From contig JAEINL010000011.1 of assembly GCA_016342655.1 (NCBI GenBank), positions 1-64,000 on the forward strand: a DNA stretch of 64,000 nucleotides. Reading direction: 5' to 3'. This document shows, in pieces, positions 35,701 through 44,090 of the stretch. Positions within the stretch are counted from its first letter, which is position 1, and the number at the start of each line of letters is the position of its first letter. The notes beneath the pieces are model-generated. The model was not told the origin of the DNA. It saw nothing but the letters and a program-made list of their open reading frames with translations, and made no database searches. The stretch comes from Sphaerochaeta sp. (GTDB taxonomy: Bacteria > Spirochaetota > Spirochaetia > Sphaerochaetales > Sphaerochaetaceae). Made by a program: the position numbers and the translations under genes.

Positions 35701-36522
35701 CTAACTTCTCTGATTTTTTATTAGATCCATCATTGCCGTAACACGATCCAAATCAGTCGGGTTCTCAAGAATACCATCCTTCTTCAGAGCACTTCCTACA
35801 ATGATCCCATCAATATAGGGAAGAAAGGCAGAAGCATTTGCACTATTGAAACCACTTCCGATGAGCAGAGGAAGCGAACTCACCTGCTTGATGAATTTTG
35901 CATCCTCAACCGCCGGAGCTTTCCCGGTCGATGTCCCGGTAAGAATCAGGGCAGCAGCCCCACAACTTTGAACATCATGTGCCAACTCCTCGACCGGGCG
36001 ATCGTTGACGATAAAATGGCTTCCGTGCTTCACATGGAAATCACCCCACAACATGATATCATCAGCTCCAAGCATAGACCGATAGCGCAGTGCTTTCGGA
36101 CCAGCTGCCTCAATTAACCCTGAATTTGAAATATAGGCATTCGCTAATTCATAGACCCTGATCCACTTCGCATTGGTACTATGAGCAACAGCAATGGCTT
36201 GTTCAATCCCGTTCATCATGACATGCACCCCATAGGGGATATGTATGATCTGAGATACCAAAGTGGTAATCATCGTCATATAGGCTACAGTCTCATAGCC
36301 TATATCTGCAGGCTTGAGATATGGTCTGTCAAACTGGTTTTCCACTTGTAGACCATCAACGCCCCCTGCTTGCAGAGTCTCAGCCTCATGACAGGCAAAA
36401 TCAATAATCTGTTGCAGGCTTCCCTTATAGTTTGGAGTTCCGGGAAGCGGCATAAGATGGACCATTCCAATGACAGGTTTATCGGTTTTGAACAGTGTTC
36501 TCATTTTTTCATTACTAATCAT
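35701..36522 (-). CDS. BtpA/SgcQ family TIM-barrel protein
   Basis: 273 residues. The conserved start PVIGMVHLMPLPGTPNYKG, VDGLQVENQFDRPY, and LLIGSGFNSANASAFL, DGIIVGSALKKDG near the end are those of the BtpA/SgcQ family (named after a cyanobacterial photosystem I factor and an E. coli sugar-cluster protein). In heterotrophs it sits with sugar or nucleoside transport and kinase genes, and is thought to be an aldolase or phospholyase-like enzyme; no reaction is proven. RBS AAGGAG. Overlaps the LacI gene end by 8 bp; last gene of the operon. Confidence 0.85.
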   Translation of the reverse strand: MISNEKMRTLFKTDKPVIGMVHLMPLPGTPNYKGSLQQIIDFACHEAETLQAGGVDGLQVENQFDRPYLKPADIGYETVAYMTMITTLVSQIIHIPYGVHVMMNGIEQAIAVAHSTNAKWIRVYELANAYISNSGLIEAAGPKALRYRSMLGADDIMLWGDFHVKHGSHFIVNDRPVEELAHDVQSCGAAALILTGTSTGKAPAVEDAKFIKQVSSLPLLIGSGFNSANASAFLPYIDGIIVGSALKKDGILENPTDLDRVTAMMDLIKNQRS

Positions 36523-37519
36523 ACAAGCTCCTTGTTGAATTCCTGATAATCAGGTTATGTTCTAGATTTTCGCTCATCTGCACCTTAGCTTCTGAAAGCA
36601 GAGAGTCTAAGAGCAAGGTGATAGCCTTCGTACCCATTTCCAAGATAGGATAGCTAATGGTAGTTAGTCTGGGATTCACCAAAGAGGACAGAAAAATATT
36701 GTCAAATCCAACCAGAGAATACTGATTAGGAATTTTTATATCTAATTCATTCGCCCGTTCAATAATACCAATTGCCATCAAATCATTGGAACAAAAAATT
36801 GCGGTAGGTTTGATAGCCAGTGACTCAAAATACTCCAATGCCTTCCTACCTGTTTCGACAATGAAATCTCCTTGATATACAAGCTCTTTAGTAAAAGGAA
36901 TCCCTGCTTGCTTAAGAGCTTGAGCGTAGCCTTCGTATCGGGTATGACTGTTGGGAACCTCCTCGGGTCCCATAACAAATCCAATGCGTGTATGTCCAAG
37001 ATCAAGCAGATGCTTAGTTGCCACCTCAGCACCTCTTGTATTGTCCAAATAGACTTGTACGATATCTTGAAACGGCACAGTCCTATCCACAACAACCAAA
37101 GGAATCTGTTTATTCAACTCACTCAACTCAAAATCGTCTATGCGTGGAGCAACTAGAATAATTGCTTCACACATCCTAGACTGATACACAGATATATACC
37201 TTCTCTCAATGGCCAAGTCACCTTCGGTATTGCCAATCAACATGGAATACCCTCGTTCATTACAGATTTTCTCACCAGCCTTAACCAATGAAGCAAAGAA
37301 GGGGTTTGCTATATCAGGAACAATAACACCGATTGTCCAAGTCTTATTGGTTACCAGATTTTGCGCATTCATATTTGGAATGTAGGAAAGCTTCTTCATT
37401 GCCGATTCCACTCGTATACGAGTTTCATTAGCCACCTGACCTTTATTATTCACCACTCTTGAAACGGTCATGGTAGAAACGCCTGCTTCTTTAGCTACAT
37501 CACGAATTGTAATGCTCAT
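36515..37519 (-). CDS. LacI family transcriptional repressor
   Basis: 334 residues. HTH MSITIRDVAKEAGVSTMTVS, hinge region about 45-60, then the periplasmic-binding-like effector domain (TIGVIVPDIANPFFASLV; VGFDNIFLSSLVNPRLTTI). It is the sixth gene of the operon it probably controls; the three tandem operators upstream of the first gene fit a LacI-type protein. The inducer is unknown. Confidence 0.92.
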   Translation of the reverse strand: MSITIRDVAKEAGVSTMTVSRVVNNKGQVANETRIRVESAMKKLSYIPNMNAQNLVTNKTWTIGVIVPDIANPFFASLVKAGEKICNERGYSMLIGNTEGDLAIERRYISVYQSRMCEAIILVAPRIDDFELSELNKQIPLVVVDRTVPFQDIVQVYLDNTRGAEVATKHLLDLGHTRIGFVMGPEEVPNSHTRYEGYAQALKQAGIPFTKELVYQGDFIVETGRKALEYFESLAIKPTAIFCSNDLMAIGIIERANELDIKIPNQYSLVGFDNIFLSSLVNPRLTTISYPILEMGTKAITLLLDSLLSEAKVQMSENLEHNLIIRNSTRSLYD

Positions 37520-37539
37520 ATCTGCTCCATCTTTGGGAC

Positions 37540-38481
37540 TTACTTCCCTAATATTGTATAGATTTGTTCAATAGTACCATTATACCGAGCTCCCACTCCA
37601 GTACAACAATAAGCTCCACATGCATTGGCAAATTTACCAATTTCCTGCAGACTCATATTTCCATCAAGCATTCCATATACAAACCCAGCATGGAAAGCAT
37701 CTCCAGCACCAGTGGATTCCACCACTTCAACAGGATATCCTGCAATGTTATACGTATCCTTACCTTCGTAGATGTAGCAACCTTTGGAACCCGCAGTCAC
37801 AGCAATAATTTGCCCAGGGCGTTTTTGTAGATCACCCAAATGATGAGCAATATCACGACTCCCAATAAGTTCAATAGCAGCCGCCTTGCAGGGAATGAAC
37901 ACATCTGTCAGCTCCATTGCCTGATATATAAGCTCAGAACCTCCATTGATTCTGACCAGTTCACTAGGGGTGATATCCATATCCAAGACGATTTTAGTCC
38001 CAGCCTCACGAGCAATCTTCATCGCCTCAATAACCGGAGGCAGCGGTAGAACACTCGCTTCGGTCATCAACACTTCTGCATTCTCAATCAAACCTGCATG
38101 CTTTGACCGCACCTCTTGAGCAGTGAGCTCCACCAATACATTGGGAAACATGATAATCGTCCTGTTGGCATGATCATCACAGGTAATCCAGGTAAACATT
38201 GAGTGCTTACCTGCAACTAACTCCACGTTGGATAAAGAAGCCCCTTGCCGTTTGAAATCTTCAATCAACAATCTACCTGTCTCATCATCACCTATCTTAC
38301 CAAACCAGCTGGCATAGATTCCCAAGGCCGAAAGCTGCGAAATTACATTCCCAGCTACCCCCCCTGGCTTGACCTCATATCTTTTAGCCATGGTTTTCCC
38401 ATCCTCAATAAGAAGATTTGGAATAAAACAAAAATGATCTACTGCGAGTGTGCCGATTGAAGCCACACGTGGATTATTCAT
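37540..38481 (-). CDS. PfkB family sugar/nucleoside kinase
   Basis: 313 residues. Motifs: GGVAGNVISQLSALG near residue 40 and VESTGAGDAFHAGFVYGML near 255-273, where the Asp of GAGD is the catalytic base. It probably phosphorylates the sugar or nucleoside imported by the adjacent transporter. The specific substrate is not readable. ATG 38481 overlaps the end of the permease gene by a few bases; ATG 38490 is an alternative. Confidence 0.9.
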   Translation of the reverse strand: MNNPRVASIGTLAVDHFCFIPNLLIEDGKTMAKRYEVKPGGVAGNVISQLSALGIYASWFGKIGDDETGRLLIEDFKRQGASLSNVELVAGKHSMFTWITCDDHANRTIIMFPNVLVELTAQEVRSKHAGLIENAEVLMTEASVLPLPPVIEAMKIAREAGTKIVLDMDITPSELVRINGGSELIYQAMELTDVFIPCKAAAIELIGSRDIAHHLGDLQKRPGQIIAVTAGSKGCYIYEGKDTYNIAGYPVEVVESTGAGDAFHAGFVYGMLDGNMSLQEIGKFANACGAYCCTGVGARYNGTIEQIYTILGK

Positions 38482-38482
38482 A

Positions 38483-39424
38483 CTATACATCCTTCTTTGT
38501 ACTGCCACTGATGATGGCAATCATGATAATCAAACCAATAAATAGCTGTTGATAGTTTGCATCCACACCTAAGAGGTTCAATCCATTTCGGACGATACCC
38601 AAAAGGATGGCACCAAAGATTGTGCCAAGGATATTTCCCTTACCACCCTCCATGCTTGTTCCGCCCATGACAACGACGGCAATGGCATCCATCTCATAGT
38701 TTAATCCTGCAATAGGCTCAGCTGCGGCAATCATAGAAGTCAAAAACATTCCCCCGATAGCAGCAAGCAATCCACTGATACCGTAAAAGAGGAGTTTATA
38801 GGCTTTTACATTGATGCCTGAGATACGCACACATTTTTCATTGCCCCCTAAAGCAAAAGCAACTCTTCCAATAGTTGTTTTTTGTAAAAGAAAATACAAA
38901 ATCAATGATATAATGATGGCTAGGACGAACTGTTTAGGCAAAGGACCAATAAATCCAGTAAATAGATTAATGTATCGTGCATTGAGATCCATCAAAGGTC
39001 TACCGCCGGAAAATACCAGAGCCATACCTCTGAAAATGCTCATTGTCCCAAGTGTAGCGATAAAGGGCGGAATACGAAGGTACGCAATCAAAAGGCCATT
39101 GAAGAGACCACAACCTACCCCGACAGCTAAACCTATGAGAATCCCAACCATCACAGAACCTGATGATGGAGCACTCCTAAAATAGTTTGCGGTAAAAATT
39201 CCACACAGGGCAAGAACGGACCCAACTGATAGGTCTATTCCTCCGCCAATAATCAAAAGGGTGATTCCTGCTGCAATGATAATATTCACCGTTATCTGGT
39301 TAAATATATTTATGAAATTGTTCATACTCAGAAATACAGGTGAAAGAATACTGAGTGCTATAAAAAATACCACGATACCGATAAGAGAACCCCGATAGGG
39401 ACATTGCTTCAACCATTTACTCAT
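38483..39424 (-). CDS. Ribose-type ABC transporter permease (first of two)
   Basis: 313 residues with about 9-10 hydrophobic segments and the RbsC/BPD_transp_2 signature (GITLLIIGGGIDLSVGSVLALCG near residue 60-80; GGNEKCVRISGINVKAYKLL about 190). Start ATG 39424 with GGAGAG just before it. It pairs with the other permease, which differs in sequence, to form a heterodimeric channel. Confidence 0.9.
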   Translation of the reverse strand: MSKWLKQCPYRGSLIGIVVFFIALSILSPVFLSMNNFINIFNQITVNIIIAAGITLLIIGGGIDLSVGSVLALCGIFTANYFRSAPSSGSVMVGILIGLAVGVGCGLFNGLLIAYLRIPPFIATLGTMSIFRGMALVFSGGRPLMDLNARYINLFTGFIGPLPKQFVLAIIISLILYFLLQKTTIGRVAFALGGNEKCVRISGINVKAYKLLFYGISGLLAAIGGMFLTSMIAAAEPIAGLNYEMDAIAVVVMGGTSMEGGKGNILGTIFGAILLGIVRNGLNLLGVDANYQQLFIGLIIMIAIISGSTKKDV

Positions 39425-40931
39425 TGCTCTCTCCAAACTGTATTCCCATCAGGGATTGATAGTCGAGTTCCCCACGCATATAAGGACCTTGCAACCCATT
39501 GAGATTCAAAACATACAAGGAGTCACACAGTCCAAGTACTTCACGAGGTTCCGAGGAGAATATGAGGATACCTTTCTTTTGCTTGCTCAAAGTATTAATG
39601 ATCTTTGCCATCTCAGCTTTTGCAAGGACATCAATACCCTTTGTAGGTTCATCAAAAATTATCACTTCAGAATCACTTGCAAGCTGTCGAGCAACCACTA
39701 CCTTTTGCTGATTACCTCCACTAAGACTATTTGCAGGCAAATCAAGATATTGAATTTTCATGTTCATCTGTTTCACATAACCCATTCCGATGGATTTCTC
39801 TTTTTTTGAATCAATCACACTTGCCACTGAAACCTTCGGCAAGCATTTAAGGGTCATGTTGAACAGGCTTTTCAGACCAAGGATCAGTCCTTCACTTCTT
39901 CTGTCTTCCGTCACAAACGCAAGACCACGTCTTGATGATTCAATAGGATTATGCCCCTTCAGCTCTTTACCATGGAACTTGACAGACCCCTTGATCAGAG
40001 GCCTCAGCCCATATAAGGCTTGAGCAAGTTCACTCTTACCCATACCGACAAGACCTGAAAACCCCACAACCTCCCCGGCATGAAGATCAAAAGATATATC
40101 ATGAACCAGTTCCTCATTATCCTTCTTATAGGAAAGATCAGTACAGGAAAACAATACATCGCCAAATTCAGTTTTTTCGTGTGGATATTCCTCATCGAGG
40201 ATAGAACCAATCATTGGCTTTATTAAGCTTTGTTTGGTTATTTCAGGGCCATTGTCAAACATATCAACCAATTTCCCATCCCTCAGAATGGCAAAATAGT
40301 CACAGAGTTCCAAGACCTCTTCCAAACGATGAGAAATGAAGACTATCGCTTTACCTTTCTTGCAGAGGTTTCTCACCACAGAAAACAACTTTTCAGTTTC
40401 ATGCACCGTCAATGCTGAAGTAGGTTCATCCATGATGAATAACTTTCCACCTTGGATGATTCTCCGGCCGATAGCTACCATCTGTTGATTGGCTTTCGAG
40501 ATAGTCCCAAGGATATCCGAAGGATCGACACCCTCACAACCTAACTCCGCAAGGACCTCACCAGTTTTCTTTTCCATGGCTTTTGCATCAACAAAACCTA
40601 AAGAATCTCGAATCTCATAGCCAAGGAACATGTTCTCAGCAACAGTCATACAATGTACCAAAAGCAACTCTTGGGGAATCATACCGATACCCAAATCTTG
40701 TGCTTCCTGAGGACTGGCAAGAGACACGTTCTTCCCTTCAACAAAAATCTCACCCTCGCTGCATGTCTGAATCCCACAAAGGATTCTCATCAGTGTCGAT
40801 TTTCCTGCTCCATTCTCTCCCATCAAGCCGAGAATTTTTCCTTTTTTAATGGAAAAAGAAACTTGATCCAACGCTTGTATACCACCAAAACGTTTGGATA
40901 GATTGGTGAACTGTATAAATACATCACTCAT
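39417..40931 (-). CDS. Ribose-type ABC transporter ATPase (two-domain)
   Basis: 504 residues with two ATP-binding halves. The first has Walker A GENGAGKSTLMRILCG (about 36) and Walker B LFIMDEPTSAL; the second is degenerate at Walker A (GMGKSELAQAL) and has LSGGNQQKVVVARQLASDS and VIIFDEPTKGID. This is the RbsA/MglA layout. Four-base overlap with the permease upstream, eight-base overlap downstream. Confidence 0.92.
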   Translation of the reverse strand: MSDVFIQFTNLSKRFGGIQALDQVSFSIKKGKILGLMGENGAGKSTLMRILCGIQTCSEGEIFVEGKNVSLASPQEAQDLGIGMIPQELLLVHCMTVAENMFLGYEIRDSLGFVDAKAMEKKTGEVLAELGCEGVDPSDILGTISKANQQMVAIGRRIIQGGKLFIMDEPTSALTVHETEKLFSVVRNLCKKGKAIVFISHRLEEVLELCDYFAILRDGKLVDMFDNGPEITKQSLIKPMIGSILDEEYPHEKTEFGDVLFSCTDLSYKKDNEELVHDISFDLHAGEVVGFSGLVGMGKSELAQALYGLRPLIKGSVKFHGKELKGHNPIESSRRGLAFVTEDRRSEGLILGLKSLFNMTLKCLPKVSVASVIDSKKEKSIGMGYVKQMNMKIQYLDLPANSLSGGNQQKVVVARQLASDSEVIIFDEPTKGIDVLAKAEMAKIINTLSKQKKGILIFSSEPREVLGLCDSLYVLNLNGLQGPYMRGELDYQSLMGIQFGESNE

Positions 40932-41863
40932 CGGCTGCTCCTCAAAGAATCAACAATGACAGCTGCAATTGTGAGACTTCCAATAAATATTTGCTGATAG
41001 TGTTGATTAATGCCTACCATATTCAATCCACTCTTAATGCAAGAGAAAATCAAGACTCCGATGATCGTACCAAAGATGAAACACTTTCCGCCTTTCATGG
41101 AGTTTCCTCCAATGATAGGGGCTGCGATAGCCTCCATCCATTCAGTGGTAAGTCCGGCTAAAGGCTCAGCAGAGTCCATTTTTGCCATGTAGATAAACGA
41201 AGCAAGAACTGCAGTTGCTCCAGAAATTGCATACACACTTATCTTTATCTTACGCACTGCAATACCGCAGACAAAAGCAGCGTCTTCACAACCGCCGACA
41301 GCTCGCACTGATCTGCTGTATTTGGATTTTGCAAGAATTAGAATGGTGATCAGAGCAAGCCCCAAACTGCCAAAAATGCTGTTGCTCACCAAAGACTTGC
41401 CAATGATGAGATTCAGAAACCCTGAAGGAAGCCCAATAATTGGCTGTCCCTTAGAAAGCACCAGGGTCAAACCTCTTACTATATTGAGCATTGCCAAGGT
41501 AACGATAAATGGTTGGAGTCGGAATTGTGTGATGATAAATCCATTCACAAGACCGACAAAAACACCAAAGAGAACCGCGACAATAAGAGCAATCGGCCAA
41601 GGGAGCACTTTACAAATAAGCGCTGCTATGATGCCGGAACAAGCCAAGGTTGAGCCGATCGAAAGATCGATTCCCCCAGTTCCCAGCACAAATACCATAC
41701 CAATAGCCATTACCAATGAAATTGATGAGTGGTCAAAAATATTCAAGAAATTATAGGGTGTAAGATAATAAGGAGAAAGAAGGGAAAACAGAACATTAAT
41801 TACCAAAAGAGCTAGCAAAACTCCCCAGTACTGTCTCCAAGCTTGAAGTAAGAATTTTTTCAT
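40928..41863 (-). CDS. Ribose-type ABC transporter permease (second)
   Basis: 311 residues, about nine membrane segments. Shared family motif MVFVLGTGGIDLSIGSTLAC (about 56-75) and GGCEDAAFVCGIAVRKIKIS near 190. It follows the binding-protein gene by about 50 bp and is the more upstream of the two permease genes. Confidence 0.9.
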   Translation of the reverse strand: MKKFLLQAWRQYWGVLLALLVINVLFSLLSPYYLTPYNFLNIFDHSSISLVMAIGMVFVLGTGGIDLSIGSTLACSGIIAALICKVLPWPIALIVAVLFGVFVGLVNGFIITQFRLQPFIVTLAMLNIVRGLTLVLSKGQPIIGLPSGFLNLIIGKSLVSNSIFGSLGLALITILILAKSKYSRSVRAVGGCEDAAFVCGIAVRKIKISVYAISGATAVLASFIYMAKMDSAEPLAGLTTEWMEAIAAPIIGGNSMKGGKCFIFGTIIGVLIFSCIKSGLNMVGINQHYQQIFIGSLTIAAVIVDSLRSSR

Positions 41864-41914
41864 GTGCCCATCCTAAGGTTGGGCTTGGAGAACCTCCAAG
41901 CCCAATCATTATGC

Positions 41915-42994
41915 TTACAAGTCCTTCAGACCTACATACATTTCTCGATATTGAGCAACCTTACTTGTTACATTTTCAGCATCCCATATTTCCTGTGGCC
42001 CGAAGACTACAGTAGGTTTGCCGGCAAACTGATCTTCCAAGACAAGAATTGCAGCTTCGATTGAAGAGTAAGCAAGACCATACTGGAAGAATGCAGTGGT
42101 AGCACTCAACTCATTACGCATAATTGATTTGATTCCATCAGGAGTTGCATCAACACCAGTGACCAATACTTTTCCAGCAAGACCAGCATTCTTGACAGCC
42201 TGATAAGCACCAAGAGCGGTATCATCGTTACAAGCAACAATAGCCTTCAAATCAGGATGTGACTGCAAGACATCGGCAGTGATATCCATAGCTTTCTTTC
42301 GGTCCCATTCAGTATTGTAAATGCCAACACTTATCAAATTTGAATACTGAGCAAGCTCCTCTTCATAACCCATCTTTCTCTCTTCAGCACATCGACCACC
42401 AGGAAGACCCATCAAATGGATAACCTTTGCCTCAGCTCCTTGCAACTTATCTGCAATGAAACGAACTGACATGCGGGTATTTTCCTTAAAATCGACAGTG
42501 ATGAATGCAGAAATGTCAATGTTATGCTTTTTTTGATTCTCTTCATCAATATGAGCATCAATCGAATTGATGATAGGAATCCCCATCTGAGTTGCCTTAG
42601 CCAAAGGCTTAAGCAGGTTTGTATCAGTAATTGGAGAAACACAAAGCAAATTAAACTGCTTAGCAAGCATATCAGACATGGTGTTGGCCTGTGCTTGCAA
42701 ATCACTTTCTGTAGGAGCTGCAAAAACTTCTACTTGAACACCGTAATCGCGAGCGGCATCCTCGAATCCATTCTTAGCATCAAGCCAGAAATCATTGATC
42801 AACGTTTTTTCCATAACGCCAATTCTGTACACCTTGCTTGGTGCTGGAATAATGCCAAATTCAGGAATAAACCTGCTTTCTTGTCCCCCACGTGCAGACA
42901 CCACTTGGCTTTCTGCTTTTTCTGCTGCTCCCGCTGCAAAGAGCGTCCCGGTGACGATCAAAACTAGCATCAAGACAACGATACTCTTTTTCAT
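41915..42994 (-). CDS. Sugar-binding protein of the ABC transporter
   Basis: 359 residues. Signal peptide (KKSIVVLMLVLIVTGTLFAAGAAEK) with no lipobox cysteine. Periplasmic-binding fold of the ribose/galactose family: DFWLDAKNGFEDAARDYGV, PTESDLQAQANTMSDMLAKQ, and KAIVACNDDTALGAYQAVKN. First gene of the seven-gene operon. Start fixed by GGAGG before ATG 42994; the upstream in-frame ATG at 43006 is part of the ribosome site. Confidence 0.92.
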   Translation of the reverse strand: MKKSIVVLMLVLIVTGTLFAAGAAEKAESQVVSARGGQESRFIPEFGIIPAPSKVYRIGVMEKTLINDFWLDAKNGFEDAARDYGVQVEVFAAPTESDLQAQANTMSDMLAKQFNLLCVSPITDTNLLKPLAKATQMGIPIINSIDAHIDEENQKKHNIDISAFITVDFKENTRMSVRFIADKLQGAEAKVIHLMGLPGGRCAEERKMGYEEELAQYSNLISVGIYNTEWDRKKAMDITADVLQSHPDLKAIVACNDDTALGAYQAVKNAGLAGKVLVTGVDATPDGIKSIMRNELSATTAFFQYGLAYSSIEAAILVLEDQFAGKPTVVFGPQEIWDAENVTSKVAQYREMYVGLKDL

Positions 42995-43010
42995 ATGTAC
43001 CTCCATAAAA

Positions 43011-43075
43011 TGTTAGCGTTAACTGTTAGCGTTAACTGTTAGCGCTAACATAGCATGCTATAAAGCACCTGTCAA
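43011..43075 (-). promoter_or_regulatory. Promoter with three tandem LacI-type operators
   Basis: On the minus strand: -35 TTGACA (43075-43070), 17-bp spacer, -10 TATGTT (43052-43047). Next to the -10 and running to 43011 are three tandem units: TGTTAGCGTTAAC (43011-43023), the same 13 bases again (43024-43036), and TGTTAGCGCTAACA (43037-43050, a perfect palindrome with the central CG typical of LacI-family sites). They cover the start of transcription and most of the leader, so repression by the operon's LacI protein is expected. Confidence 0.8.
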
Positions 43076-43150
43076 CAAAAAATTTTACACATTTATTTCA
43101 TGTGACAAAACTAATGCTCTCAGTAAAAGCTCAGTATTGCTTTGGGATTT

Positions 43151-43636
43151 TTAGAATGCAACTCCGCATTCGATGAGGATATTTGTATATTTAGTGAATT
43201 CACCAGTGCGAATAAAACCAATGATCCGGCTTTGATCCAAAAGCTGTTTTTGTGATCTGGACATCTCTTTCGAGAAGTTTCTTGTTCGCTGATGATAGAT
43301 ATCTGGAGACAGAACAGCCTCTTTCATATCTGTGTGATTCATCAAGGTAGTACCTGTTTGGGAAGGTATCAAACGCTTTACCAAATCAATCATCGCTGGA
43401 TTACTATCCAAGGTTTCTTTCGTAAAATACAGCCAATCAATCGCCAGAGCCGAGAGTACGGCTTCTGCAACAGTAGAAAAATCTGGATACCCAGCAACAA
43501 GCCCCAAATCAATAACTTTGGTATACTTGGTATCAGGAAGAGGAAACCCCCTGTCGGTTATCATGATGTAATCACCGTGCCCAGCTGTACAAAGTAATGC
43601 CAAAATGTCTTTGTGCAACAAACCGTTCTTTTTCAA
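43151..43636 (-). CDS. RbsD/FucU family sugar mutarotase
   Basis: 161 residues from a TTG start chosen because AAGGAG lies eight bases before it and because homologues begin KKNGLLHKDILALL. Further motifs: CTAGHGDYIMITDRGFPLP (histidine and aspartate of the active site) and the C-terminal FIRTGEFTKYTNILIECGV. RbsD/FucU enzymes interconvert pyranose and furanose or alpha and beta sugar forms after import. It lies upstream of the operon's promoter in the same orientation, so it needs a separate promoter. Confidence 0.85.
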   Translation of the reverse strand: MKKNGLLHKDILALLCTAGHGDYIMITDRGFPLPDTKYTKVIDLGLVAGYPDFSTVAEAVLSALAIDWLYFTKETLDSNPAMIDLVKRLIPSQTGTTLMNHTDMKEAVLSPDIYHQRTRNFSKEMSRSQKQLLDQSRIIGFIRTGEFTKYTNILIECGVAF

Positions 43637-43722
43637 AACGTATTTCTCCTTTGTTCTGATACTACCGTAGGCTTTACCACCATGCAAGTAATAATCACAC
43701 TATGAAGCTTTGCTTGTATACC

Positions 43723-43908
43723 CTACTCTTCAAGCATCATCTCTGTTTCCCGCTCTTTGCATTCATCAAGGATTGCCTTCGTAGCCGTTGTCCCAAAACG
43801 GGAACGCCCAACATTTCTAAATGCCGAAACTGCATCCAAAGTACAGATACCTCCTGAAGCCTTGACCTGCATCATCGACAACCTGCCCCAAATGTTTAGA
43901 GGTCAGAT
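43723..43908 (-). pseudogene. 3' remnant of a deoC-like aldolase gene
   Basis: In the frame ending at TAG 43725-43723 the minus strand encodes MQVKASGGICTLDAVSAFRN-type sequence followed by RFGTTATKAILDE. This is the C-terminus of deoxyribose-phosphate aldolase (VKASGGI with the Schiff-base lysine; usual G-T-S becomes G-T-T). Only about 55 codons remain, with a stop upstream and no start. It points to a lost pentose/nucleoside step in this cassette. Confidence 0.75.
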
Positions 43909-43996
43909 AAAACTGGCTTCATGATGCAAGTGCAAAGTTTGAGTTAATACTACTGCTCGCGCTTTTCTTTTTTCATTCTTTGTTGAAATACCTACA

Positions 43997-44090
43997 AAAG
44001 GGGCCTTTCCCAAGGGAAAAGCCCCAAAGCAGAGAGAAAATTACGTACAATCCATTTTCATGTGAGCAAGTGCCTATACTGAATACAGCA
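43997..44090. repeat. 94-bp direct repeat, right copy, with glnN terminator
   Basis: Partner of 35582-35675. It covers the last glnN codons (44074-44090), the intergenic part, and the hairpin GGGGCCTTTCCC-AA-GGGAAAAGCCCC (44000-44025), which on the minus strand is followed by TTTTG and acts as the glnN terminator. Confidence 0.9.
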
